DNA of 52,244 nt, taken from contig JBGVIE010000044.1 of the NCBI GenBank assembly GCA_045122895.1, forward strand, positions 1-52,244, read 5' to 3'. The notes beneath the pieces were generated by a model. The model ran no database searches. It worked only from the letters and a program-made list of their open reading frames with translations, and was not told the DNA's origin. Positions 45,589 to 52,244 of the stretch are shown here, in pieces (the stretch's first letter is position 1; each line of letters opens with the position of its first letter). This DNA comes from RGIG1934 sp045122895. Its GTDB lineage: Bacteria > Bacillota > Clostridia > Lachnospirales > Lachnospiraceae. Both the position numbers and the translations under genes were made by a program.

Positions 45589-47184
45589 ATGGCTAATGCA
45601 TATTTTCAGGTGATATATGACGAAAACGGTACTTCGGTTAAGTTTTTCCCGGCGACAAAAGGGGGCGAAGCATTAAAAATCGAAGAAGTAGTCAAATACT
45701 TAGAGAAAAATAAAATAACAGGTTATGACTTGGTGGCTCTTAATAAGGGCCTTTCTTCTTCTACGGAGGAGGAAACAGTTGTAAATATCAAAAGCGAAAG
45801 AGGATATAAGATAAATGAACTTATGGTGGTAAGATGTGCCAAAGAAGATATGTTTGCGGTAGCAAGATTTTATCCTCCCAGCAATGATGGAGAAAGAGAG
45901 ACGCTTGATGAGATTAAGAGGGATTTAGAATATCTTGGTATAAAATATGGTATAGATGAAAAGATTCTCGCTGCATTTACAAAGACACCTCTGTACTGTA
46001 CTAATATTGTGATTGCAAGAGGAAAACCGGTAATTCAGGGAAAAGATGCATATATTACATACCAGTTTAATACAGATAAGAATGTAAGACCAAAGAGAAA
46101 CGAAGATGGTTCTGTTAACTTCCATGAGTTGAATAACATTAGTCATATAAAGAAAGGCGATGTGCTTGCCACACTTACCAGAGAAGTCCCGGGGACAGAT
46201 GGAATAACAGTAAAAGGTGTGACAGTAAAGCCCAGGGATGTAGGAAGAAAGACCTTCAAATACGGAAGAAATATTGAAATATCAGAAGATGGTCTTTCAA
46301 TGATATCTATGGTAAATGGTCATGTTGAGCTTGCAGATGACAAGGTGTTTGTGTCAAATGTATATGATGTGCCGGCGGATGTAGACAATTCTACAGGCGA
46401 TATCACATATGACGGTAACGTGTTTGTACACGGAAGCGTAAGAACAGGGTTTAAGATAGAAGCGACAGGAGATGTGGAAGTACTCGGTGTAGTAGAAGGT
46501 GCCAATATAAAGGCAGGAGGACAGATAATACTACATCATGGAATGCAGGGAATGGGCAAAGGAGAGCTTATAGCAGGTGGAAATGTCGTATCCAAATTCC
46601 TTGAAAGTGCTGTTGTAAAGTCAGGCGGTTTTATAGAAGCAGATACAATTATTCAGTGTAATGTACAGGCAAAAGGTAATATTACAGTAGATGGAAGCAA
46701 AGGAAATATAATTGGAGGTTCAGTCAAATCAGAGACGATGGTAAGTGCCAAGACAATAGGATCTGATATGGGAATATCCACAGTTGTAGAAGTAGGAATA
46801 GACCCTGTACTAAAGGAAAAGGTGACACTTGATGGTGAACTGATTAAGAAAAAAGAGGCAGAACGTAATCAGATAGCATCAGTTTTAGAAGTGTACAAAA
46901 AGAAAAAAGAAGCAGGAAAGCTTGACAAATCCAAGCTTCCTATGTATATAAAATCTGTAGAGAATTTTAAGAACCTGTCAGAAGAAATAGACAAATTAAA
47001 TGAAGAGATGGCAGAATTGTTTGAACAAATGGGAACGTACAAGGATGCCTGCGTTAAGGTTACAAGAGATATATATTCAGGAGTAAGGGTTATAGTGTCA
47101 GAAGAACATCTGGTAATTAACCAGTCACTTAGTCATTGCAAGTTCGTTAAAGAGCGAGAAATGGTAAAAGCAGTTCCGATATAG
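45589..47184 (+). CDS. FapA/DUF342 family protein
   Basis: The 531-aa protein has an N-terminal alpha/beta domain, a central Gly-rich beta-helix region (about 265-400: GNVFVHGSVRTGFKIEATG, VVEGANIKAGGQII and similar) and a C-terminal coiled coil (about 420-490). This is the DUF342 (flagellar assembly protein A) architecture. In proteobacteria FapA affects polar flagellar placement; in Firmicutes such genes often lie next to sigD, with no settled function. An AAAGGTGG site precedes the ATG. No membrane segment is visible. Confidence 0.9.
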   Translation: MANAYFQVIYDENGTSVKFFPATKGGEALKIEEVVKYLEKNKITGYDLVALNKGLSSSTEEETVVNIKSERGYKINELMVVRCAKEDMFAVARFYPPSNDGERETLDEIKRDLEYLGIKYGIDEKILAAFTKTPLYCTNIVIARGKPVIQGKDAYITYQFNTDKNVRPKRNEDGSVNFHELNNISHIKKGDVLATLTREVPGTDGITVKGVTVKPRDVGRKTFKYGRNIEISEDGLSMISMVNGHVELADDKVFVSNVYDVPADVDNSTGDITYDGNVFVHGSVRTGFKIEATGDVEVLGVVEGANIKAGGQIILHHGMQGMGKGELIAGGNVVSKFLESAVVKSGGFIEADTIIQCNVQAKGNITVDGSKGNIIGGSVKSETMVSAKTIGSDMGISTVVEVGIDPVLKEKVTLDGELIKKKEAERNQIASVLEVYKKKKEAGKLDKSKLPMYIKSVENFKNLSEEIDKLNEEMAELFEQMGTYKDACVKVTRDIYSGVRVIVSEEHLVINQSLSHCKFVKEREMVKAVPI

Positions 47185-47202
47185 AATGGAGGCTTATAAG
47201 TT

Positions 47203-47514
47203 ATGATAATCAGACCGGTAGAGATGCAGGGTATGGTTCAGCAGTCACAAAATGTAAGTCAGGTTAAACAAAATGAAGACGGACGCGGTTTTGTAGAGCA
47301 ATCCAACATACTTGTACATGAGCAAAAGACTTCTCAGATAAAGCATGAGTCAGTTGTAAAACATGAGAATGCTGACAGGAAAAAAGAGAATTATGACGCA
47401 AAAGAAAAAGGAAATGGTCAATATTTTGGGGGAAGTAATAATAAGAAAAACAAAAAACAAGAAGATGGAAAAGTGATATTAAAAGGAAATAAGTCTTTTG
47501 ATATTAAGATTTAA
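47203..47514 (+). CDS. Small hydrophilic protein, unknown function
   Basis: A 103-aa protein rich in Lys, Gln, Asn and Glu, almost without hydrophobic residues beyond MIIRP at the start, and probably disordered. A GGAGG site precedes the ATG. It lies between the DUF342 and SwrB-like genes with gaps of about 18 bases on each side. I see no known domain. Its real gene status is supported by the ribosome site and tight packing. Confidence 0.7.
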   Translation: MIIRPVEMQGMVQQSQNVSQVKQNEDGRGFVEQSNILVHEQKTSQIKHESVVKHENADRKKENYDAKEKGNGQYFGGSNNKKNKKQEDGKVILKGNKSFDIKI

Positions 47515-47532
47515 GATAAGAGGTACCATAAA

Positions 47533-48198
47533 ATGACAACATTAGAAATTTTTCTGGTAATTGCAGGAGTAGGACTTGTAGTATTGAGTTTTATACTGGG
47601 AGAAAGATTGGAAGATACGGAAATTAAAGAATTTAGAGCAGATGCCACGACATTGGCTGAAGAGATTGTAAAACAACAGGTAGACGAGGCAGCTAAGAAT
47701 GTTGTCGATGATACAGTTGAGAAAACAGAGGCGGCACTTGACAAATTATCCAATGAAAAAATAATGGCTGTAAATGATTATTCTCAAACAGTGTTGGATG
47801 AAATAAACAAAAGCCACGAAGAGGTGATGTTCTTATACAGTATGCTTAATGATAAGGAAAAAGACATAAAGAATACAGTACGAGATATAGAAAATGTTAA
47901 AAAGTCTGTAAACAATATTCAGAAAAATGTTTCCGACAATGATATAGCTGCTCTGGTAGAAGAGATAGAGGCAGCAGATGAAGAGATTACAGAAAAAGTA
48001 ACAGATAAAACTACGGATAAGAAAAAAACGGAGTCGGTAGTTGCAATGAAGCCAAAAGAGAATAATAACAATCAGAAAATCCTTGATTTGTATAATGAAG
48101 GCAAATCAAATCTTGAAATAGCAAAAGAATTAGGACTCGGAATAGGCGAAGTGAGATTGGTAATAGATTTATTCAGAAGCCATTCAGGAAAGATGTAA
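47533..48198 (+). CDS. SwrB-like membrane coiled-coil protein (DUF6115-type)
   Basis: The N-terminus is a single membrane helix (about 5-22), followed by a long coiled coil (about 35-145) and a C-terminal helix-turn-helix-like motif, LDLYNEGKSNLEIAKELGLG then EVRLVIDLF. This layout matches SwrB (YlxL) of Bacillus subtilis, which promotes basal-body maturation and lies just after sigD. Residues ~150-180 are acidic and Lys/Thr rich. The start follows an AGAGGTACC site. Equivalence to SwrB is inferred from topology and position, as sequence similarity cannot be measured here. Confidence 0.7.
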   Translation: MTTLEIFLVIAGVGLVVLSFILGERLEDTEIKEFRADATTLAEEIVKQQVDEAAKNVVDDTVEKTEAALDKLSNEKIMAVNDYSQTVLDEINKSHEEVMFLYSMLNDKEKDIKNTVRDIENVKKSVNNIQKNVSDNDIAALVEEIEAADEEITEKVTDKTTDKKKTESVVAMKPKENNNNQKILDLYNEGKSNLEIAKELGLGIGEVRLVIDLFRSHSGKM

Positions 48199-48210
48199 GG
48201 GAGTAAGATT

Positions 48211-48813
48211 ATGAACGCAAAAATAAAATATTACTTAAGAGGACTTGGAACCGGTATAATCATTACTACCCTTGTAATGTCGATTGCATTTGCGACAAGA
48301 GGAAAAAGCGGAAGCAATAGTAGTGATGAACTGTTAAAAAATGAAGGAACAGGGAAAGTTACCAGCGAGAGTTCTACAGAAGAAAGTTCTAAAGAAAAAA
48401 AGACCACAAAGAAAGAAAACTCTAAAAAGGAAACTACAAAGAAAGAGACCACAAAAAAAGAGACCACAAAGAAAGAGACAACAAAGAAAGAGACAACAGA
48501 AAAGACCACAAAAAAAGAAACCACAACAGAGGAAGTCACAACAGAGGAAGTTACAACAGAGGAGGCTGCAACACAGGAGCCAACCACTAAGAAATCTCAG
48601 TCAAGTGGTGAAACAGTTGAGATTTCTATATACAGCGGTATGACCTCGGAAGAACTCTGTGAGAATTTAAAACAGGCAGGCATTATTGAAGATGCAAATG
48701 ATTTTAACTGGTATTTGAATGATAATGGATACATCAGAAGAATTCAGGTTGGAACATTTACAATAAATAAGGGCGATGATTATTATGCAATAGCTCAAAA
48801 GATAAGTAGGTAA
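48211..48813 (+). CDS. Membrane protein with TTKKE repeats and MltG LysM-like domain
   Basis: A basic N-terminus and membrane helix (about 11-30) are followed by a spacer of TTKKE and TTEEV repeats (about 65-120). The C-terminal domain (about 135-200: SGMTSEELCENLKQAGII, QVGTFTINKGDDYYAIAQKI) resembles the LysM-like subdomain of MltG/YceG lytic transglycosylase. The catalytic MltG region is missing, so it should not cut peptidoglycan but could bind it or a partner. A GGGAG site precedes the ATG. Context is the tail of the motility operon. Confidence 0.75.
   Translation: MNAKIKYYLRGLGTGIIITTLVMSIAFATRGKSGSNSSDELLKNEGTGKVTSESSTEESSKEKKTTKKENSKKETTKKETTKKETTKKETTKKETTEKTTKKETTTEEVTTEEVTTEEAATQEPTTKKSQSSGETVEISIYSGMTSEELCENLKQAGIIEDANDFNWYLNDNGYIRRIQVGTFTINKGDDYYAIAQKISR
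48424..48498 (+). repeat. 15-bp coding tandem repeats (TTKKE units)
   Basis: Five units of a 15-base repeat encode KETTK-type pentapeptides, then degenerate to TTEEV-type units up to about 48570. Minor third-position differences between copies suggest older duplication with drift. It is an in-frame coding repeat without spacers. Confidence 0.85.
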
Positions 48814-48816
48814 ATT

Positions 48817-49044
48817 ATGTATGAGAGAAAGATAGCAACAATAAGAGCTAATAAGAAAAAAATATTTTTATATATTGTAATGCGCTTGCCGTTTTTAAGC
48901 TTTTATGACAAGAAACAGAAAATAGTATTTCGGCTTATCGTAGAAGAAAGTAATACAAAACTGGATGCGACATATCCTGTGAATATTTTTCAGTATAAAG
49001 AAACACGGGAATTTATGAAACTGATTGAACAATGGAATAATTAA
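48817..49044 (+). CDS. Small hypothetical protein (75 aa)
   Basis: A 75-aa basic, aromatic-rich reading frame starting three bases after the previous stop. The ribosome site is weak (TAGGT). There is one hydrophobic stretch (about 15-30), not long enough to be a sure membrane helix. No family is recognised. It ends 18 bases before the operon terminator, which supports it as the last gene, but it could be chance. Confidence 0.45.
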   Translation: MYERKIATIRANKKKIFLYIVMRLPFLSFYDKKQKIVFRLIVEESNTKLDATYPVNIFQYKETREFMKLIEQWNN

Positions 49045-49061
49045 AAGTAAGATGAAATATG

Positions 49062-49089
49062 AAAAAGTGCTTGTATCAGGCACTTTTTT
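49062..49089 (+). terminator. Intrinsic terminator of the motility operon
   Basis: Bases 49062-49070 pair with 49080-49088 around a nine-base loop, with an A-run on the left arm and six T on the right. It follows the last small ORF by 18 bases. Its loop and right arm carry the -35 of the next promoter. Confidence 0.88.
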
Positions 49090-49099
49090 GTGTTAAAAT
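49071..49099 (+). promoter_or_regulatory. Promoter of rpsB-tsf, overlapping the flagellar terminator
   Basis: TTGTAT (49071-49076) and TAAAAT (49094-49099) are 17 bases apart, and TG two bases before the -10 gives an extended -10. The -35 lies exactly in the terminator loop. This would start the rpsB transcript near 49106. Confidence 0.65.
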
Positions 49100-49104
49100 G
49101 GGTT

Positions 49105-49219
49105 CGTTGTGTATGCAACAAAATAAAATATCACCCGTATTTGTGACTGAACCGGTGCCCTTGCTCTGGGTGTTCAGGGTGTAAAATTACGGGGAAGATT
49201 AACCACGGAGGTATATAAA
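49105..49219 (+). promoter_or_regulatory. Structured rpsB leader, possible S2 autoregulatory site
   Basis: A hairpin pairs CTGAAC (49147-49152) with GTTCAG (49172-49177), with CCC/GGG pairing inside (49158-49160 with 49168-49170). Longer-range pairing is possible between CACCC (49132-49136) and GGGTG (49177-49181), or alternatively between CCCGTATTT (49134-49142) and the AAATTACGGG region (49084 to 49093 plus 100, i.e. 49184-49193). Mutually exclusive pairings are typical of ribosomal protein leaders, so S2 feedback control is plausible but unproven. Confidence 0.45.
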
Positions 49220-49948
49220 ATGAGCGTAATTTCAATGAAACAGTTACTTGAAGCAGGTGTACACTTTGGACATCAGACAAGAAGATGGAACCCTAAGATG
49301 GCTCCATACATCTACACAGAGAGAAATGGTATCTACATTATTGACTTACAGAAGTCAGTAGGTAAGGTTGACGAAGCTTACAAGGCAATCTCTGATATTG
49401 CAGCAGAAGGTGGATCAATCCTTTTCGTAGGTACAAAGAAGCAGGCTCAGGATGCTATTAAGACTGAAGCTGAAAGATGTGGAATGTTCTATGTTAACGA
49501 GAGATGGTTAGGTGGTATGCTCACTAACTTCAAGACAATCGAAAGCAGAATCGCAAGATTAAAAGAAATCGAAGCAATGGCAGAAGACGGTACATTTGAT
49601 GTTCTTCCAAAGAAGGAAGTTATCGAAATCAAGAAGGAATGGGATAAGCTTGAGAAGAACCTTGGCGGTATCAAGAACATGAAGAAGTTACCAGATGCTA
49701 TTTTCGTAGTAGATCCTAAGAAGGAAAGAATTTGTATTCAGGAAGCACACACACTTGGTATTCCACTTATCGGTATCGCAGATACAAACTGTGATCCAGA
49801 AGAACTTGATTACGTTATCCCAGGTAACGATGATGCTATCAGAGCAGTTAAGCTTATCGTAGCTAAGATGGCTGATGCTGTTATCGAGGCAAATCAGGGT
49901 GAAGAAGCAGTTGCAACAGAAGAAGTTGAAAGTGCAGATGCTGAATAA
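49220..49948 (+). CDS. rpsB: 30S ribosomal protein S2
   Basis: S2 is a structural protein of the small subunit. Signatures include LLEAGVHFGHQTRRWNPKM near the N-terminus and PDAIFVVDPKKERICIQEA, then GIADTNCDPEELDYVIPGNDD (quoted in part). The 242-aa length is normal. An ACGGAGG site precedes the ATG. It is followed by tsf, the near-universal partner. Codon use is more regular (AAG, GAA, GCA) than in the flagellar genes, as expected for high expression. Confidence 0.98.
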   Translation: MSVISMKQLLEAGVHFGHQTRRWNPKMAPYIYTERNGIYIIDLQKSVGKVDEAYKAISDIAAEGGSILFVGTKKQAQDAIKTEAERCGMFYVNERWLGGMLTNFKTIESRIARLKEIEAMAEDGTFDVLPKKEVIEIKKEWDKLEKNLGGIKNMKKLPDAIFVVDPKKERICIQEAHTLGIPLIGIADTNCDPEELDYVIPGNDDAIRAVKLIVAKMADAVIEANQGEEAVATEEVESADAE

Positions 49949-49987
49949 TTAATATATTTTAGTAATAATATTAGGAGGAATAGTGCA

Positions 49988-51088
49988 ATGGCAATTACAG
50001 CAGCTATGGTAAAAGAGCTTAGAGAAATGACTGGCGCAGGCGTTATGGCTTGTAAGAATGCTCTTGTAGAGACAGAAGGTGATTTCGATAAGGCAATTGA
50101 AATATTAAGAAAAAAAGGTGAAGCTACAGCAGTTAAGAAGGCAGGAAGAATCGCCGCTGAAGGTACAGTTCTTGCAGTTGTAGAAGGAAATAAGGCAGCA
50201 ATCGTAGAAGTTAACTCAGAAACTGACTTCGTAGCAAAGAATGACAAGTTCAAATCATTTGTAGCTAATGTTGCAGACCAGATTCTTGCTTCTGATGCAG
50301 CAGACGTTGAAGCTTTATGTGAAGAGAAATTCATCAAAGATGAATCTAAGACAGTAAAAGAAGAATTAGTAAGCCAGATTGCAGTAATCGGAGAAAATCT
50401 TACAATCAGAAGATTTGCAAAGATTAACACAGAAGGTGTTGTTGTACCTTACATCCACGCTGGTGGTAGAATCGGTGTATTAGTTGAATCTGCAACAGCT
50501 AACGCAAACGATGAAGTTAAGGAAGCTCTTAAGAACATCGCTATGCAGATTGCAGCTCTTAATCCAAAGTATACAAGCAGAAATGATATCTCAGCAGATG
50601 AACTTGCTAAGTTAAGAGAAATCACAGTTGAAAGTGCATTAAATGATCCATTCACACTTCCAAAGCCAATCTTAAATAAGTTACTTGATAAGGCTGTTAA
50701 TGATAAGGTATGGAGTGATGAAGACATCGCTATCTTCGAAGAAAAGAAGAGCAATATGAACTACTTACCAAACTTCCTTTCTAACGAAGCTAAGGCTTCA
50801 TTAGCTGAACTTGCTTTAGCTGACAAGGAAGCAATCGCAGGAGATAAGATCTTCTCAGGTCTTGTTGAAGGACGTGTTTCTAAACAGCTTAAGGAAATCT
50901 GCTTATTAGATCAGGCTTATGTAAAGGCAGCAGACGGAAAGCAGACAGTAGCTCAGTATGTAGCAGAAGTTGCTAAGAATACAGGAGTTGACTTCTCAGT
51001 TAAGGGATTTGTTCGTTACGAAACAGGCGAAGGTCTTGAGAAGAAGAGCGAAGATTTTGCAGCAGAAGTTGCAAAACAGATGCAGTAA
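49988..51088 (+). CDS. tsf: Elongation factor Ts with an internal insertion
   Basis: EF-Ts exchanges GDP on EF-Tu. The N-terminal UBA-like domain has VKELREMTGAGVMACKNAL, followed by AVKKAGRIAAEG and the core motif VEVNSETDFVAKND that contacts EF-Tu. The C-terminus (KEICLLDQAYVKADGKQTV-like, SVKGFVRYETGEGLEKK) is standard. At 366 aa it is about 60 residues longer than usual: extra sequence (about 221-290, LPKPILNKLLDKAVNDKVW and onward) interrupts the region before EGRVSKQLKEI. The frame is intact. An AGGAGG site precedes the ATG. Confidence 0.96.
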   Translation: MAITAAMVKELREMTGAGVMACKNALVETEGDFDKAIEILRKKGEATAVKKAGRIAAEGTVLAVVEGNKAAIVEVNSETDFVAKNDKFKSFVANVADQILASDAADVEALCEEKFIKDESKTVKEELVSQIAVIGENLTIRRFAKINTEGVVVPYIHAGGRIGVLVESATANANDEVKEALKNIAMQIAALNPKYTSRNDISADELAKLREITVESALNDPFTLPKPILNKLLDKAVNDKVWSDEDIAIFEEKKSNMNYLPNFLSNEAKASLAELALADKEAIAGDKIFSGLVEGRVSKQLKEICLLDQAYVKAADGKQTVAQYVAEVAKNTGVDFSVKGFVRYETGEGLEKKSEDFAAEVAKQMQ

Positions 51089-51115
51089 AGCGACTTTTTA
51101 GTCAGTGATTATCAT

Positions 51116-51157
51116 AAACCCTTTAAATAGCGGGAGCCCCCGTATTTAAAGGGTTTT
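51116..51157 (+). terminator. Intrinsic terminator of rpsB-tsf
   Basis: A 14-bp arm (51116-51129) pairs with 51143-51156, with an additional CGGG/CCCG pairing inside, and the right arm ends in a T-run. It lies 27 bases after the tsf stop. Confidence 0.93.
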
Positions 51158-51572
51158 CTTTATTTTTAGCGACTCTCGTATCGTATCACAAAGTACCATA
51201 AATAATCATATTTTTTTGGGAAAGTTGGGAAAAAGTTGGGAAAGGATTTGGGAAAAATATTTTTCCCAAATTTGCCGCAACTTTTGATGCGAAGTTCGCT
51301 TTTTCTAAAAACTAGTCAAAAAATAAGGAACACCGGTCATATTTACTTGTTAGAAAACTTATTATATACGGGTTCATAATCAATAAAACCAATAGGGTGT
51401 GTATAAATTATAAAATACACCAAACGAGTCTGTATCACAATTTCATAATAAATAGTATTATATGGAAGTGCTTAAGAGAAAGCACAAACAATTGAATAGT
51501 AGAAATACATGAAAGTGAAAATTCCGGGGCAGTTACCTGGAGGTTCGAATACCACTGTTATCAAATTAGTAG
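51158..51572. other. Noncoding stretch between tsf and the accessory genes
   Basis: About 415 bases with no convincing gene. It contains the TTGGGAAA repeats (51216-51271), a weak hairpin around 51398-51423 (GGTGT with ACACC arms, no T-run) and only very short frames, for example 22 codons at 51509-51577. No tRNA or rRNA is seen. Base composition is strongly AT-rich, unlike the tsf gene before it. Confidence 0.7.
51216..51271. repeat. Four direct TTGGGAAA copies ending in a 26-bp palindrome
   Basis: TTGGGAAA occurs at 51216, 51225, 51236 and 51248, spaced 9, 11 and 12 bases apart, and its inverse TTTCCCAA lies at 51262-51269. Bases 51246-51271 are a perfect 26-base palindrome made by the last direct and the inverted copy. 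Spacing near one helical turn suggests a multi-site protein-binding region. Confidence 0.85.
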
Positions 51573-51947
51573 TTTGAAGGATCGAGAGATGAAGAACGAG
51601 AAGCAGGGAATGCTCAGGGAATAAATGGAGCAGTATCTATGCTTTATGAGGATAATCTTCATGAGTTAGCTATGAAACTTGACAGTGATTTATATATCAT
51701 GCCGTCGAGTGTGCATGAGGTTATCGCTGTATCTTCAAATCTTGGTGATCCAAATGAGTTAGCAGCTATGGTTGTTGAAGTAAATATGCAAGAGGTTGAA
51801 TTAGCGGAGAGACTCTCGAACCAGGTATATCATTATGATAAGGAACTTAGAAAACTTGACCTTGCCACAGACACACCTAATAAGAGATTGGATGGAATAG
51901 TGGCGGAGCAGAGTCTTGTGTACAGTTCACAGGAAAAATCAAGATAG
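51573..51947 (+). pseudogene. 5'-truncated DUF5688-type gene fragment
   Basis: The frame is open from 51573 (after two TAG codons) to 51947. Residues before the first ATG at 51639 already match the family's conserved core (NAQGINGAVS), so the true protein was longer. The visible part (DLYIMPSSVHEVIAV, DPNELAAMVVEVN, LSNQVYHYDKE) corresponds to the C-terminal third of DUF5688 proteins, which are usually ~300 aa. The N-terminal ~200 residues are absent upstream in any frame. It may still be translated from 51639 as 102 aa. DUF5688 genes are common in mobile regions of Lachnospiraceae; their function is unknown. Confidence 0.7.
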
Positions 51948-51962
51948 GACTGGAGAATGGAT

Positions 51963-52079
51963 ATGGAAAAAGAAATGACAGTAAAGGAACTTATTGCATT
52001 GCTTGAATCCATGGACGGGGAGTTCATAGTTCATGTTGAGCTCCCTGATTATAATGGAGGCGATAGTGATGAAGAATAA
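51963..52079 (+). CDS. Small hypothetical protein (38 aa)
   Basis: A short acidic reading frame (MEKEMTVKELIALLES, ending GGDSDEE) starting at ATG 51963 with GGAG seven bases upstream. It overlaps the next gene by 11 bases, which supports translation. Small proteins beginning MTVKELI are frequent beside RadC-type genes in mobile elements, as I recall. No function is known. Confidence 0.55.
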   Translation: MEKEMTVKELIALLESMDGEFIVHVELPDYNGGDSDEE

Positions 52080-52244
52080 GTTTGAATTTGAAAAAGTATC
52101 AATCAGGCTTGTAAAGGAGCCTCCTATAATGTCACCTATACCCATAACATCACCGGAAGAAGCCATTGACCTGGTAGGAAAAGAAATAAGAGAAATGGAT
52201 AGGGAAGTTGTTGCAGTGATAAATCTTAAGCAGGATGGAATACC
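52069..52244 (+). CDS. RadC-like JAB domain protein, 3' end outside window
   Basis: The first 58 residues are visible. The pattern VSIRLVKEPPIMSPIPITSPEEA, then REMDREVVAVINLKQDG (quoted in parts) is the start of the RadC-type JAB/MPN metalloprotease-like domain. Short RadC-like proteins of this sort, lacking the N-terminal HhH region, are typical of integrative and conjugative elements. A GGAGG site lies about nine bases before ATG 52069. The zinc-binding HxH motif would lie beyond the window end. Its function in mobile elements is not established. Confidence 0.8.
   Translation, partial: MKNKFEFEKVSIRLVKEPPIMSPIPITSPEEAIDLVGKEIREMDREVVAVINLKQDGI

Noticed and set aside
48424..48570. CRISPR array
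   Set aside because: The 15-base units are contiguous, in frame and code for TTKKE/TTEEV; there are no unique spacers.
51538..51560. tRNA T-arm-like GGTTCGAAT, possible tRNA remnant or att site
   Set aside because: The flanking five-base arms do not pair, and no acceptor or anticodon arm is found nearby.
51509..51577. 22-codon frame beginning MKVKIPGQLPGG
   Set aside because: It has no ribosome site, no recognisable similarity, and lies in otherwise noncoding DNA.

Overview
The window is AT-rich chromosomal DNA from a motile, low-GC Firmicute, most likely a member of Lachnospiraceae (Clostridium cluster XIVa). Three things point there: the flgB-to-sigD motility locus typical of that family, a DUF5688-type protein fragment, and a comM-dprA-topA block directly upstream. 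Species cannot be fixed from the sequence alone. All supported genes lie on the + strand.

Region 1 (1-10274) is the 3' end of a pilus or pseudopilus operon. It holds the C-terminal part of a probable minor pilin, an 874-aa PilX/GspK-like protein with an N-terminal pilin-like helix, two prepilins with classical KGF-SLIEL cleavage sites, and a 1953-aa exported protein that I associate with the DUF5057 group. An intrinsic terminator closes it. Region 2 (10353-15182) has a sigma-A-type promoter followed by comM-like, dprA and topA, i.e. DNA processing and topology.

Region 3 (15258-49089) is one long motility and chemotaxis operon of about 34 kb. The order is flgB flgC fliE fliF fliG fliH fliI fliJ motE-like fliK flgD flagellar-operon-protein flgE motA motB fliL fliM fliY cheY fliO fliP fliQ fliR flhB flhA flhF flhG ycgR-like cheB cheA cheW cheC cheD small-membrane-protein sigD, then DUF342, a small hydrophilic protein, a SwrB-like protein, a MltG-like protein and a 75-aa ORF. 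Together they encode the rod, MS-ring, C-ring, export gate and ATPase, hook, stator, placement GTPases, the chemotaxis core and the flagellar sigma factor. Filament, cap and hook-filament-junction genes and cheR are not in the window. A sigma-A-like promoter and a structured leader with ANGGA motifs in hairpin loops precede flgB, and several perfect hairpins lie at gene junctions inside the operon.

Region 4 (49071-51157) is rpsB-tsf, with a promoter overlapping the flagellar terminator, a structured leader and a strong terminator. EF-Ts has an unusual insertion. The dprA-topA-[fla/che]-sigD-swrB-rpsB-tsf order matches Bacillus subtilis, so this is an old Firmicute chromosomal arrangement.

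Region 5 (51158-52244) breaks that synteny: pyrH-frr do not follow tsf. It contains spaced TTGGGAAA repeats ending in a 26-bp palindrome, a long noncoding stretch, a 5'-truncated DUF5688 gene, a tiny ORF and the start of a RadC/JAB-domain gene. This looks like the edge of an accessory or mobile region.
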